Source of the DNA: Tillus elongatus
Taxonomy: Eukaryota; Arthropoda; Insecta; Coleoptera; Cleridae
DNA length: 64,000 nt
Assembly: GCA_964006375.1 (NCBI GenBank)
Contig: OZ023269.1
Span: 3,162,001 to 3,226,000, forward strand
Reading direction: 5' to 3'
Each line of letters opens with the position of its first letter. Position 1 is the stretch's first letter. The position numbers and the translations under genes were made by a program. Positions 10,891 through 23,039 of the stretch are shown piece after piece. A model generated the notes under the pieces. That model saw only the letters and a program-made list of their open reading frames with translations. It ran no database searches and had not been told where the DNA came from.

Positions 10891-11337
10891 ATGGAACCAA
10901 ATACTCCCCATGAAAGGATATGGTTTCAACAAGATGGTGCACCGCCACACTTTGCTCAAGCACGGGAGTCTTTACACGAAGTCTTTCCACAAAGGTGGAT
11001 TGGACGAAGAAGTTTCGTCTGGCTAGATCACCACATCTTACACCTCTTGATTTGTTTTTATGAGGATACTTTAAAAACAGAGTGTATAAAACGCAACCTG
11101 CTGATTTAGATGATTTGAAAATGAAAGTAACAACAGAAATTAGGAACGTAACGGCTGACGTTAAACAGAGTTAGGGACGAATTCCAGAGGAGATGATTTC
11201 GTTATGTGCAAGTGAATGGAGAATATTTTGAACATTTATTATAAGAAAGGGAGGTTTTTATTAAGGTTATTTTCGAAATTTGAAGTTCAGGGTAATTAAT
11301 ATTCCGGTATTAAATTTCCACCCTGTATTGAAAACTA
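10888..11337 (+). pseudogene. Mariner-type transposase, C-terminal half (second family)
   Basis: Starts abruptly at the TA array. It reads IWFQQDGAPPHFAQA, with the second catalytic Asp intact, then PQRWIGRR, loses frame, and continues as RLARSPHLTPLDLFL (the third acidic position is His in SPHLTPLD), FKNRVYKTQPADLDDL and finally VNGEYFEHLL before a stop near 11245. The 3' non-coding part ends in CCACCCTGTAT near 11337, a mariner-style terminus next to TA. The family appears to be the one whose N-terminal half is at 40826-41500; the two pieces are not one gene. Confidence 0.82.
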
Positions 11338-11592
11338 ATGTTAGACCATACATATGGGATATCTCCGCATTAAGAAAAATGTGATTCATCGAATTGTGAT
11401 GAAAAAATGTAGGGTTGCTATTTAAAAAAAAATGTATAATGTGGTGGGAGTAAAATTATGGGGTTTTAATTTTCTTATTTACTATGATTATAACATAATG
11501 TTCGACAAATTAAACTACACTTGCGTTTTCGACAAAAACTATTTTTTGCTGAACAATGAAGTTTATTCCATAAGTTTGTTTCACACTGTATG

Positions 11593-11741
<149 letters not shown>

Positions 11742-11789
11742 ATGGATATGGGTTCTAGTTATCCTAGTTCAGGCATTTTTCTTTAGAAT

Positions 11790-12615
11790 TACTAATGACA
11801 AAAATTTTTGACGTTTAAATCGCATCAAAGAAGCCTTATTTAGATACAGTAGTTATTTTTATGTAACTTAATCTCTACTTGCAAAAAGATGTAACAATAA
11901 AATTAACTACGTTGCTGAAAAATAACAAGTTTAAGATGTATTACCAGCGTTTCGAGTTTGTTAAGTTTCATTCAACCTATATTACATTGAATGAAATGCA
12001 AATTCATTGGAATTAATTAGAAATATAACATAGTTTTGAGTACAACAAATAGGGCCTCAAGCGGCTTGAACAAAATAGTGTATTCTACCTAGTTAACTTA
12101 TTTACATGAGCTGAAAATTGAATTTGCATTATTTTGCTTCCTAAATATATGATGGAAATTTTCATGAATTATACATTGTATAAAATAGAAATTAATTCCA
12201 AAGAATATTATTTCGTTCTTTTGTAAAATGCTGCTTACTGCAATTGCTTGTGCTGTATTGCTTTTTCAATATATTTAGTGCTACGAAAATTATGGAGATT
12301 ACGAAGATGCAACTTTTTGAGGTTCTCATCAAATGCTTCTAAGTGTGTGTTGTCATGTTTTATGGCTGCGGTCGTCAGACCATTCGCACATTTTTAAATA
12401 CTTCTAAAATGTTCACTGATTTGGGTATATTAAATTTTAAGTTAGCAATGCCATTTTAAAAATCTTAATAGAAACATTTAGACTGTACTAAAATAATAGC
12501 CTCTTGGTCAAGCACCAGTTCAAGACTTATTTTACAAATAATACCTTGTACAATTTTTTTCAATTAATATTATTCCTACTTTACTATCACTGGAGGAATT
12601 TCTTGAGAAAATTGG
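11790..12615. other. No recognisable feature
   Basis: AT-rich DNA without a supportable ORF or repeat match inside the window. Confidence 0.4.
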
Positions 12616-12694
12616 CCAATGAGTGAAGATTGGAACCTGTGATGAGCACTGATAAGTACAATTTGTAAAACCCAATTCATCACAATACAGATTT

Positions 12695-12742
12695 TAGACG
12701 GGACGATCGTTTCGCTAACAAAGTTAGCGTCATCAGAGGGAT
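12695..12742 (-). ncRNA. Hammerhead-like ribozyme motif of Penelope element
   Basis: On the minus strand: CCT, CTGATGA, a hairpin CGCTAAC-TTT-GTTAGCG, AAAC, GATC and GTC. The order and spacing match a type I hammerhead with short stem III, as known in Penelope-like elements. One point is uncertain: if the hairpin pairs fully, the G of the GAAA box is used in stem II, so an active fold needs one unpaired C. The same arrangement recurs at 31919-31953 (+). Confidence 0.6.
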
Positions 12743-12949
12743 GCATAAGCTAAGTGAATAAAGACTAGAATTACTATTTATATGTTATTTGCCAAGCAGT
12801 TGCGAACAGCGTCCTCTAGGAAGGTATACAGATCGACCCCACTGTTGAGTCTTAAATGCATGTAATTAAAATTACATACCTGCCTTTGTAATACGGTGTG
12901 CCGTTATCAAATATTCCTTCTAAGAAGGACACGCTGGTTATTAAGGGAA

Positions 12950-13300
12950 CAGTTCAAACAATGGATTACATAGAACCGGATCTTCTCTATTCATGGGAAC
13001 ATTTTTGTTCAAATTTCCAACGATATGTATACTTTCGCAAGCATCTAGCTGACGCGACTGCCTGATATTTTTGATTAACTTGAGATTTTGTTTACCTACA
13101 TGATGATTATTATCGCAAATATGCTGAGAAATAACTTATTTATTAATACTACCATATTTTATTTGCGTTAAATGCTCTTGGAATCTAGGTTCAATAGTTT
13201 TTTAGTTCGCCCAACATATTTAACTTCATAATCCTTACAAAATATTTGATGGATTTTCGACACTTGTGTGGCTTTTTCTTTATCCTTTCAGTTCCCTAGA
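12950..13300 (-). pseudogene. GIY-YIG endonuclease domain of Penelope element
   Basis: Minus-strand frames give KDYEVKYVGRTKKLL, then an EHL-type segment, KYGS, a QHICDNNHHVGKQN-like stretch, and RQSRQLDACES. These correspond to the YVGQTKR, REHL and HICDNNHH landmarks clearly visible in the related copy at 16852-17136. At least two frameshifts and stops break it. In intact Penelope elements this domain nicks target DNA. Confidence 0.75.
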
Positions 13301-13559
13301 AAATTTTTTAATGTATTGTTTGTAGAAAATGGTAGCTGTAAATGGGCTTTCTTAAAAATGCTAATAAAAACTTTCGTAATTCCCAATTCAAATGGTTTAC
13401 AGACAACAATTTTGTCTGGTATATCGTTTCTGAGAGTTTTTTCTTTGTTTTATGTTTATTCACTACTTTCCCCACTAAGCAGAGAGAGTTACCATTATAC
13501 CCAGCTACATTTTTAATATGTTTAAGTTTTTTGTTGTATCTTTCTTTAAGGGAAACTGT

Positions 13560-14290
13560 ATTAATCTATGAAGCAGAAAATTCAAACTCGCTGTTTTTTT
13601 GTGAAAAATTATGGTGTGAGTCAATCGAAATGTAATTCACAGTAATGGTTACCTTTCTGTGGATGTGAAATTTTAAAGTATCTCTATTTTTAATGACTTT
13701 TGCATCAAGAAAAGGTAATTTGTTATATTTCAGACGTGAATGTAATTGAGTCAAATTTACTGTTCAATTTGGCAATAAAATCATCCACTTTGTATACATT
13801 TGTATTGGGTACCGCAAAAACAACGTCCACATAACGAACTCATACTCTAGGAAAATAGTCGTTTTCGTTCGCTGAGTCTATTTTAACTCTACTCATCAAA
13901 CGGTGTGTAATGAATGGGTAAAGGGGGTTGCCTATTGCTGTGCCGTGGGGTTGTTCAAAAAATGCATTATTAAATTAAAAAATATTCTAAATCATGCAAA
14001 GATTTGTTAAATTTATATATTCGTTGCAGACCTCTTCATCTATGTTATTCATTTTTAACGAATGGTCTAAATACGTTAAGGTTTCCTTTATGGGAACACT
14101 GAGAAGCAACGAGGTCACATCAAACGATATTAAAACCTCGCCTTCGACCAACTTAATATGTTTAACTTTATTAATAAATTCAAGTAAATTTGAACCCGAA
14201 AACCTTTTTTATTCCATACGCAAACCTTTACATTCGTTTGTTTTCTCAACATACAGTACAGCGAAATGGTGGACAATTAATTTTGTTGAT
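13560..14290 (-). pseudogene. Penelope reverse transcriptase, broken
   Basis: Minus-strand translation gives LVEGEVLISFDVTSLLLSV (motif A with Asp), LTNLCM, QPHGTAIGNPLYPF (motif B), RYVDVVFAV (motif C, YVDD expected, so the second catalytic Asp is lost), then LPFLDAKVIKN, HIHRK and SIDSHHNFSQK. Stops interrupt it around 13985. The motif set is specific to Penelope RTs. Confidence 0.85.
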
Positions 14291-14330
14291 TCAATATTGA
14301 TTCAAATCTTGATTCAATAAAATTCATCCA

Positions 14331-14665
14331 CGAATTAGAAGTCAAGAGTAAACTTCCTTTTCTAGACGTACTAGTTATTAAAAATAATGACTCTCTTGAA
14401 TTTGATGTCCACAGAAAGGAAATTAATACTCTAAATTAAATTCCAAATGACACATCATATGTTTGCACAAAACATGACCGGTTCAAATTTCTTAGCAAAT
14501 AGATTAATAAATTTTCCCTTCAGTAAACGTAGATATAGTATAGAATTAGAGTACATAAAAACCGTTCCTAAATATAACGGATATTCGGATTTCTCAGCCG
14601 AAAAATTAATTAATAGACACAGAACAAAGAAAATGTTAGCGGAGTGCACGACATCCAGCAAAGAT
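14331..14665 (+). pseudogene. Penelope RT C-terminal fragment, opposite strand
   Basis: On the plus strand VKSKLPFLDVLVIKNNDSLEF and VHRKEIN match the region also present on the minus strand at about 13740-13690, followed by KHDRFKFL, LEYIKTVPKYNGYSDF and KLINRHRTKKM, all in the post-RT connector. It lies head to head with the minus-strand RT, and both carry the FLD segment, so this is a second copy or an inverted duplication rather than one interrupted gene. Confidence 0.78.
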
Positions 14666-15310
14666 AAAAAAGTCTGAACGCAGCAAGTGCGTTATGGAAG
14701 TGAATTTTCATAAAAATGTCTCTTTAATGCAAGCAGGCGTCAATTTGGTCACCGGTATAAGCTATATAGTAAAAGCAATGTACCATATTTTATCAAAATA
14801 ACTTATTGTTTGAAAATGTACAAAACTTTCCAAGAAAACTCGTTTCCTAGCCGACGACCTTTAGGCTAATAGCAAACCGACTTATTCTATTTTGAAGCAT
14901 TTAGTTAAAATTCACTACCAAAACGCACTTACTGCGCCTATATTTTTTTTACAAGCCTGCATCATATTTCTATGAAAAATGCAAAAATGCAATAAAGAGT
15001 ATTCAAAAAAATATGTAGGTATCACCAACGACTTATGGGCCAGCCTGTGATTGTCAAAATAATTTAATATGATGCAACTCAAGACACCCTATAAGTAACT
15101 TATACAATTTTTTCTCGTATCTTGCATAATAACAATTATATTGAGCTTTTCCGTAGAAATACGTCACCTGTATATACGTAAACAGAAAGTAAACACGGGT
15201 GTGGATTCTAAAGGGGCTAGTTTGCGATCATTTAAAGAAATCTTTTTAGAATTCAAAAGTCGCGGTCACCTTATTAACGAATTTTTTTCGACGAAAATCA
15301 GCTATCAATT
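14666..15310 (-). mobile_element. TA-core element, long subtype
   Basis: Minus order: 5' block (15310-15205), a nearly absent TA array (GTATATACG at 15170-15180), an intermediate block shared with 30.1 and 46.7 kb (15170-14955, CGTATCTTGCATAATAAC and GACTTATGGGCCAGCC), and a terminal unit (14950-14666) flanked by the 3' end sequence in both orientations (GAACGCAGCAAGTGCGTTAT at 14676, AACGCACTTACTGCG at 14923). The composite matches 29787-30645 and 46590-47238. Confidence 0.75.
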
Positions 15311-15393
15311 ATAGACCACTAACCCATAAACTTAATGAAAACTACTGCCAAAGCATCAGAGAAAGGGTCTATTTAAAATGAATTTATAATATT

Positions 15394-15396
<3 letters not shown>

Positions 15397-15466
<70 letters not shown>
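15397..15466. repeat. (TA)n array
   Basis: About 70 bp of pure TA. Confidence 0.95.
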
Positions 15467-15472
<6 letters not shown>

Positions 15473-15666
15473 ATTTTAGTACATTAAAGGGGGCAATGAT
15501 GGTTGAATCTGAAACTTAAGGGTTTGCAAAACACTCTTTACATAATCCGGATTTCTTTCAGGTTTTTTGCTTAAATGTTGCCAATTTTGACGTTTCTAGT
15601 CGCGTCTTTTACGTTTTGAGAAAAACCCCAATTTTTTTAATACCTCTAACTTTTTTGTCTTGGTAC

Positions 15667-15776
<110 letters not shown>

Positions 15777-15897
15777 GTGATCCTGGATATGGGTTCTAGG
15801 GAGCCTAGTTCGTGCTCATTTGAAGAAATTTTTACTAAATTCAAAAGTCGGGATCGCCTCATTAGTGATTTTTTTAAAGAAAATTCACTAAAACAAG

Positions 15898-16798
15898 CAC
15901 TTATGAAGTCATAAGAAAACTCTACGACTGTATTACATATGAAACGGTTTCAATAAGTTAGGGCAAGAACAAACAACCAGATATGCTATTCGAACTGAAT
16001 TAAGTCTTAAAAGTTTTCAGCCCCTCTTTAATAAATGATTTTTTATACAAAAACTGGAAAAAAATGCATCGGAATAACAACAATCTGATCAGATAATGGT
16101 AAAGTGGAATGAGAGTAAAAAAAGTTATAAACAGTAAAGTCACTAACTAGGATTAGAATTCGTCATGTAGGAGTCGATTATCCGATGTACAGGGCTTAGC
16201 CCACTCGTCCACGTTCGACATGTATGTACTAGCAGGTATCTCCGGTAGTATGATAATGGTCTAACGTCTACTGTTTACACCAAACAATTCTTATTTACAA
16301 TGGCTTTTTTGTTCATATTTTAACGAAATGAAAGAAAATAACGACTTAAACACAGATCTGGGAGTTTGTTAGTCATTTCGTGGCGTATTTTTTACTCACA
16401 TACTACCATAATTATCAATTTTGACGTTTTAGCTTTCTTAGATTTAATTAATTAAAAATTAATTTACCTATAACATTTTTATCTTTTAAGGTAGAGATCT
16501 AAGTTGTAGTGCGTGGGATACTCTCTATCACAGAAACCAGCGTACCAAATTTGGTTGCCCTTACTTTGTTATTTACGGAGATATAAATTTTTTTAGAAAG
16601 AAAACACAACATTTCTCGGGAAAAGGTGTGTAGCAAATTTAATCCAAATCGGCACATAATTTTTTGAGTTATCGGTGTGATTCATACATTTACCCCCAGG
16701 ATATGGGTTTTAAGGGGGGCTAGTTCGCGCTCATTTGAGTAATTTTTTCCAAAATTCAAAAGTCGGGATCCCCATTAGTGAATTTTTTTGAGAACATC
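15898..16798 (-). mobile_element. TA-core/tRNA-like composite, array lost
   Basis: Minus order: 5' block (16798-16700), no TA array (TTCATACATTTACCCCC at the array position), core (GTGTGATTCATAC, then CCAAATTTGGTACGCTGG reversed), a tRNA-like head at 16230-16150 and a body ending at the next TA-core copy. It is homologous over about 900 bp to 20109-21125, which retains its array. Confidence 0.7.
16150..16230 (-). repeat. tRNA-like head
   Basis: Minus strand GGACGAGTGGGCTAAGCCC resembles an A box and CGAATTCTAATCC a decayed B box. The homologous position at 20347-20375 keeps GAGTTCGAATCC, a good B box. No intact tRNA. Confidence 0.5.
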
Positions 16799-16851
16799 CA
16801 CTTATAGAGAAAAAAATTATTTTCCTACCTTTTGAGCCGCTTACCACAAGA

Positions 16852-17425
16852 GATGTCGAGAACACTTTTAAGAAAGCCGATTTGCAGCTAATTTTTTGTC
16901 AAAAAAATAATTTAATAAATTTATTAGGCAATACGAAAAATAAAGGTAAAGCCACTAAAATGTCGGATATCTATGAGATAGGTTATAAAGGTGATAATCC
17001 TATATACGTTGGGCAAACTAAGAGAACCATTGAGACTAGATGTCGTGAACATCTGGCCCAGCTGAGATACGGTAGTGTAGACAAGTCATGCATGGTACAA
17101 CATATTTGGGATAATAACCACCACATTGATAAATGAAATCTAAAATTAAAAAATTTTGATAGCCAGCAAAGCTAGATGCGTACGAAAGTATTTATATTTC
17201 CAAGGCAATAAAAAAAAGTTCCTTAAACCGAGCGCCTCCACTGATTTATAGTCCTTTGTTTGCCCTCTGTCTCTGATACCGATAAAATATTTCGAAACTT
17301 GCTAGGTGAAGTAATAAAGGAAGTTCAAAAACCTCGTCCGGCAATAAAAATACAATACACAGAAAATTTGCCAGCGAATTAGTCTCCCTCTCGGTATCTA
17401 TCTCTACTTAAAACTCAGTATATAA
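16852..17425 (+). pseudogene. Penelope GIY-YIG domain and downstream segment
   Basis: The frame to 17136 reads LLGNTKNKGKATKMSDIYEI, YVGQTKRTIETRCREHLAQL, RYGSVDKS and WDNNHHIDK, then a stop. In the GIY-YIG fold IY and YVG are the paired motifs, R of the RCREH segment and N/H of NNHH follow in order. Past the stop, ASKARCVRKY-like and LGN-like residues continue in other frames to about 17330. 17330-17425 is element 3' sequence matching 30.85-31.0 kb in reverse. A LINE tail (17426-18150) then interrupts the element, which resumes at 18151. Confidence 0.8.
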
Positions 17426-18150
17426 AGTGATGAGATACACCAGCCCTAGACCTATCACAATGAACAACCAATTTATTCAAAGTAATGAGTCATTTTCACT
17501 TGTTGGCATTTCTGTGGATCGAGATCTCAATTGGCACCAACATGTCACATCAATTGCAGAAGCGGCTGCTAAGAAATTAGGTTTCCTCTTCCGGACTCGC
17601 AAATACTTTTCACCAGCTAATCTCTATACCTTATATACTTCACAAATAAGGCTAAACCTCGAATACTGCTCTCACATCTGGGGTGCTGCTGCCGCTTCTA
17701 CACTCGCTATCTTAGACTCAATTCAGAAGGGAGATATACGTCTCATCAGTGACCCTACCATCACCCAAAGGTTGCCATCCCTTGCCCACCGACGTGTCGT
17801 TGGTGACCTCTCTCTCTTTTATAGATATCTGCATGGGCACTGCTCAGAGGAGCTTTCTTTCATAGTTCCTCCACCTGCTGCCTCCAACAGATCTACCAGG
17901 GGAACAGTGCGAATGCACCCTTTTACTGTCCAGGTCACTAGACATAGAACATCTTGTTATGCCCGCTCTTTTGTCCCGAGGACTTCCAAGTTGTGGAATT
18001 GCTTGCCGGCACATGTTTTTATTTCTCCCCCGAACCTCTAAACCTACAAGTCCAGAATTACCAAGTTGCCTCTTTCCTTCTTGTCGACACCCACGGTACG
18101 ATAGTATTTAGGCTGTAAGCCCTCGTGGTGTGTTGTTGAAATTAAAAAAA
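17426..18150 (+). pseudogene. CR1/jockey-type LINE, 3' end only (copy A)
   Basis: A 5'-truncated copy that begins in the RT thumb region. The 204-residue frame (17427-18041) reads YTSPRPITMNNQ, LVGISVDRDLNWHQHV, LEYCSHIWGAAAASTLAILD, DLSLFYRYLHGHCSEEL, MHPFTVQVTRHRTS and RTSKLWNCLPAHV. It has no catalytic box. The 3' UTR ends in an A-rich tail (AAATTAAAAAAAAAAG). It is nested in a Penelope 3' segment. The same family occurs at 43.8, 47.9 and 61.6 kb. Confidence 0.88.
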
Positions 18151-18260
18151 AAAGTTTATAGATAAGCAGTTTAAAATTTTCTATCCTCTGATGACCTAAC
18201 CGATCGTCAGGTCTTTAAAAAGATGTGTTGTTGTGATTTGGGTCCTCCAGGTGCAGTCAT
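18151..18260 (+). repeat. Penelope terminal segment with eroded hammerhead
   Basis: Continuation of the element broken by copy A. CTCTGATGACC at 18186 is followed directly by CGATCGTCAGGTCTTTAAAA; stem II and the GAAA box, present at 12.7 and 31.9 kb, are deleted, so this ribozyme cannot fold. Confidence 0.7.
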
Positions 18261-19290
18261 TAGATATCCCTTTGTTTTCTTTTTTAATTGAAAAGTCCTT
18301 AAAAGTGCCTATAAAATCTCTAAACCAAAATATGGTATGTTCGCAGATAACCGAGATAATTGATTTTTGACAAATTCCCGTAGTTACAACGTTAAAAACG
18401 CATCATTTTGGTTTGTCGCGATTATTTCAAAAACAAAAAACAATTGATAAAATGTGATGGCAGTTATGAAATGGCAATAGAATCCGTAGAAACGTTATCA
18501 CACACATACAAAGATGTCAGATAGCTGTTTCGCATTTGGAAAAATTAAAGGAATTTAGAATCCAGTTTATTCCATGTGATACCATTTAAAAAGATATAAT
18601 TAATCGCGATTAACACATGCAATAATGAAACCCATTAACATCTTAACCGTACTAAATTACAGAGGACATCAGACAAATGATTGGTCAGGTACAAATCTAG
18701 GAGCTGTTCAATTGCTACTGCATGGAACATATGTGATCTCCACTATACTATGGCCATTTTCAATTATGCCCAACTAACCGTATTCAGCTTATTCAGCACT
18801 TCTCTAGCTATGTAAGTTATTTTACCAATTTCCATTAGAATGTCGTTAATGCCTTAATAGAAAACACAAATCCATACATTAACTTCACTACATCGTAATT
18901 TATTTGAACAAAATGCTAAACTTTAATTAGGCTAAGGGAGTCTATTGTTTTAAAGAATTACCATAAAGAAGGCATTTATTTTTCAACTTCAAACATGATT
19001 TTTAATTCTTACATTCGTTGGATATAGTAGTTTTGGTTCATTTAAGATACGTTCACAGTCTTGTCATCAAACAAAAGCGACATTATTCTCCCAGTGTTCT
19101 ATTTGTCGTAGAAAACTTATCTACGCTAGACAAGATATATAAATATATGCCACTTTTCTTAGTTTCACTCCAAATATCTGCATCAGTATTTAGTACACGG
19201 TGAGAGCCTTTTAGAAATACGGCGATGACTACCAGGTAATCTGCATTTTTAAGTATCTGGTGTCAAGCAGCCAAATGAAAGAAATTAAAG
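18261..19290. other. No recognisable feature
   Basis: AT-rich DNA. The ORF at 19018-19203 is short and without a recognisable domain. Confidence 0.4.
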
Positions 19291-19291
19291 A

Positions 19292-19906
19292 ATTAAAAGT
19301 CTGGACGCAGCAAGTGCGTTATGTTGGTAAATTTTCATAAAAAAATTTAAAGGCTAATATGTCTTTTTTCAATGAAAGCTGGCATCAAATTTGGACATAT
19401 ATTTTTTACAAAAATTTTTCCAAAGAATACATAAAATTTAAATTATATACCTAATCTGTAATTAAAATTGAAAATAAAATAATTTGTTTGCACGAAAATC
19501 CATTAAAACCTTATTTTCGACGAATTTCGTTTAAAAAATGTTCCAATTGAATAATTTTTCATACAAAAATTCTCAACAACTGTTTCTTCGAAAAAAATTC
19601 ATTTAATTCATTTATAAGAAAATCTGCTATAAAGAAAAATTTTTACAAGAAAATTCGCTAACAAAAATAAATAAAATAAATTAAATAAGAAAAGAAAACG
19701 GGTCCGATTTTCCTGACCAAACAACCATTTCAGAACACTCTTTATATAATTCGTATTTCTTTCAGGTTCTTTGCCTAAATGTTGCCAATTTTGATATTTC
19801 AAATCGCGACTTTTTACGTTTTGAGGAAAACCCCAATTTTTTTTTAAATGCCTCTAACTTTTTTGTCTTTAAACTTACAGACCTAAGTTTTGGTAAATTG
19901 TTCACC

Positions 19907-19989
<83 letters not shown>

Positions 19990-20108
19990 AAACTGACCCT
20001 GAATATGGGTTCTAGGGGACCTAGTCCGCGCTCATTTGAATACATTTTTTCTAAATTCCAAAGTCGGGATCTCCTCGTAAGTTAATTTGTTTTTTCAAGA
20101 AAATTCAC
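19292..20108 (-). mobile_element. TA-core element, full length, 0.8-kb subtype
   Basis: Minus order: 5' block 20108-19987, TA 19986-19910, core with GTCTGTAAGTTTAAAGAC and TTTTTACGTTTTGAGGAAAA (reversed), a long AT-rich stretch shared with 37.1-37.9 kb, and the 3' end at 19315-19292 (GGACGCAGCAAGTGCGTTAT on the plus strand). Both termini are present. Confidence 0.78.
19910..19986. repeat. (TA)n array
   Basis: About 77 bp of pure TA. Confidence 0.95.
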
Positions 20109-21125
<1,017 letters not shown>

Positions 21126-21890
21126 ATAAACAAACTTCATTTACCACTTAAATCACCGAGGCTCTACTTAGCGATATAAACAGCGTAATTAATAACGGAT
21201 TATAATTTTAATGAAATACCTAAATATGTATAATGATCAAAAACTTGCAATGTGGCGGGAGTGGACATCGCCTATTTATCTACTACCTAATTGGCTTAGC
21301 GCCGAACAGATAAGTAGGTAGCGTATATAATCAATTTCATTTAAAATAAATTTTGTCTTTTGAATTAAACCTGTAATCTAGTTATTTATCTCTTTTTAGT
21401 GCCCATTTTGAAGTCGTTTTTTCTTAAGTTTGTTTATTTAATCCAAAATTGTCGTGTTTCGGAATTTCTTATAAAGCTTCACAATAATTGAGATGTTGAA
21501 TTTATTCCATTTGGCTGTTCCATACTGTATAAAATAGTGATTGATATCACCACAACTCCAGCTAATGTGGCATAATCGATGAAATATTTGCTGCAAACAA
21601 AAAAAGCCAATTGTAAAAAACTCACTAGGGATCAGTTGTCCATTTTGGTTAGGTATCCATATTTGTACTTTTAGCTAAATCCAAATGTTATTGCGATATA
21701 AGGGAGTGCTAAAATTCTGGAAACATTGTGATTCAGATATTCAGCGAATTTTAATGATTGATTGGAACCACCAAGAGAATAAAACTGTAGTGATATATTA
21801 TTATATTTGTTAGGCTTAAAAACCTTTTCAAGTTCTCGATGTTACACAAGTGTCCAAGCGGATTACCATTAACATAATTAATATATTTTT
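21126..21890. other. No recognisable feature
   Basis: A short stretch at 21143-21162 (ATCACCGAGGCTCTAC) resembles the reversed first bases of SINE family 1. Otherwise nothing. Confidence 0.4.
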
Positions 21891-22228
21891 ACGTCGGTAT
21901 ATTTCCGCGACTATCGCCGATCACCGACGCCAGGGCAGCTGTTTCACCTCACTATTCTGAAAATTTCGCCCAAGTTCTGCAATTATGTAAGGAGAGTAGG
22001 GATCTAAAACCTACCCAGCATTGCCTGGTACACGGAGCCGACGGATTTGCGCTTCCATCGAAGGGCGGAACGTGCGGACACTCAACTTGTTCAATACACA
22101 ATGCCACAACATTGGTTGATGTTGGTTTTAAAGCACGTACTGAAAAAATGAAATCCACTACTGGGAGTCTAACCCAGGACCCTTGGATTTACAAGCACAC
22201 GTTTTTACCTCTGAACCACTTAATCTGT
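21891..22228 (-). mobile_element. tRNA-derived SINE (family 1), copy b
   Basis: A full-length but diverged minus-strand copy. The head near 22228-22150 has a decayed B box (GGGTTAGACTCCC), and the body contains GTCCGCACGTTCCGCCCTTC and CCTGGCGTCGGTGATCGGCG. Target duplications were not identified. The 68-residue ORF within it is spurious. Confidence 0.82.
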
Positions 22229-22889
22229 AATTGATATATTGGATGCAATAAAACTTATGACGCAGCAAATGCGATATGGAAGGGAATCTTCTTATCCTTC
22301 TTAATTTTGACGTAACATTCGATTGCCGCAATTAAATTGAAATCTGTTGAAAGCATTCGCAGGTACAGTTGTTTTACTACTAGCCCGTTGTTCTGCATAA
22401 CATTAGGTAATTCATATAAATGTTATACAGGGTGTTGAATAAAACATTGAAAATTTTCTATACCATCAAGAAACTCCCATTTGAAAAACAAACTTCAATT
22501 CCTAAATTTTAACTTAAAACATATTGGAAAGTGACGCAAGGTACAGGGTGGTGTTTTCGTTTTCCGTTTATTCTTTTTATTTACAGGAGGACCACAATTT
22601 TTTTTTCTGTTTTTGGGTATACCATCAATCGATTTTCGTCATGGAGGGCTCATATTGAAACTAGAGCTTCAGGAAATAATGCTCAGATAACAGAATCGAC
22701 GAAGAATGAAAGATCAATATACAGCGTGGCATCAAAAGCGATCCAAATTCTAATCGTTTTAAACATTTCGTTTAACAGCAGAATTGACTGAATATCAAGT
22801 TGATTATAAAAGAACCATTACTTGTGGACACTGAAAATTGTTTCTTGTTTGCATAGTTCAAAAATTGTCATTAAAACGACTCAATTACA
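22229..22889. other. TA-core 3' remnant; otherwise unassigned
   Basis: 22258-22300 carries a degraded minus-strand TA-core 3' end (TGACGCAGCAAATGCGATAT). At 22426 and 22547 ACAGGGTG-type sequences resemble DNA-transposon termini, but no matching opposite ends or coding sequence were found. An 86-residue ORF (22531-22791) is unrecognised. Confidence 0.4.
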
Positions 22890-23031
22890 AACGGCTTCTT
22901 CCCAAAGCAGATCCATTCAAGCTCTCATCTGAAAATGTTCGTAACTAAGATAAGGAAAAGTATTACCTTACCTACGGGCATTTTTAGGTGAGAGCTTGAA
23001 TGAGTCTCATTTAAAAACAAGCCGTTAATTA
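22890..23031. repeat. Imperfect inverted repeat
   Basis: Arms of about 48 bp (AACGGCTTCTT...ATTCAAGCTCTCATCTGAAAATG and its reverse counterpart CATTTTTAGGTGAGAGCTTG...AAGCCGTT) around a 40-bp spacer. The outermost 8 bp and the ATTCAAGCTCTCA block pair exactly. Possibly a small foldback element; no target duplication is evident. Confidence 0.75.
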
Positions 23032-23039
23032 TAACCGCA

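Larger units (their letters stand above)
12620..14300 (-). mobile_element. Penelope-like element, RT to 3' pLTR
   Basis: Minus-strand order is RT (14290-13560), linker, GIY-YIG domain (about 13300-12950) and a terminal segment with a hammerhead-like motif (12742-12695) that continues to about 12620. This is the canonical Penelope order. The terminal segment is shared with 18150-18260 and, in reverse orientation, with 31913-32045. The 5' part of the element is not seen. Confidence 0.82.

Noticed and set aside
22426..22560. Mariner-type element suggested by two ACAGGGTG-like sequences
   Set aside because: They are in the same orientation, no inverted partner exists and no transposase is readable between or beside them.
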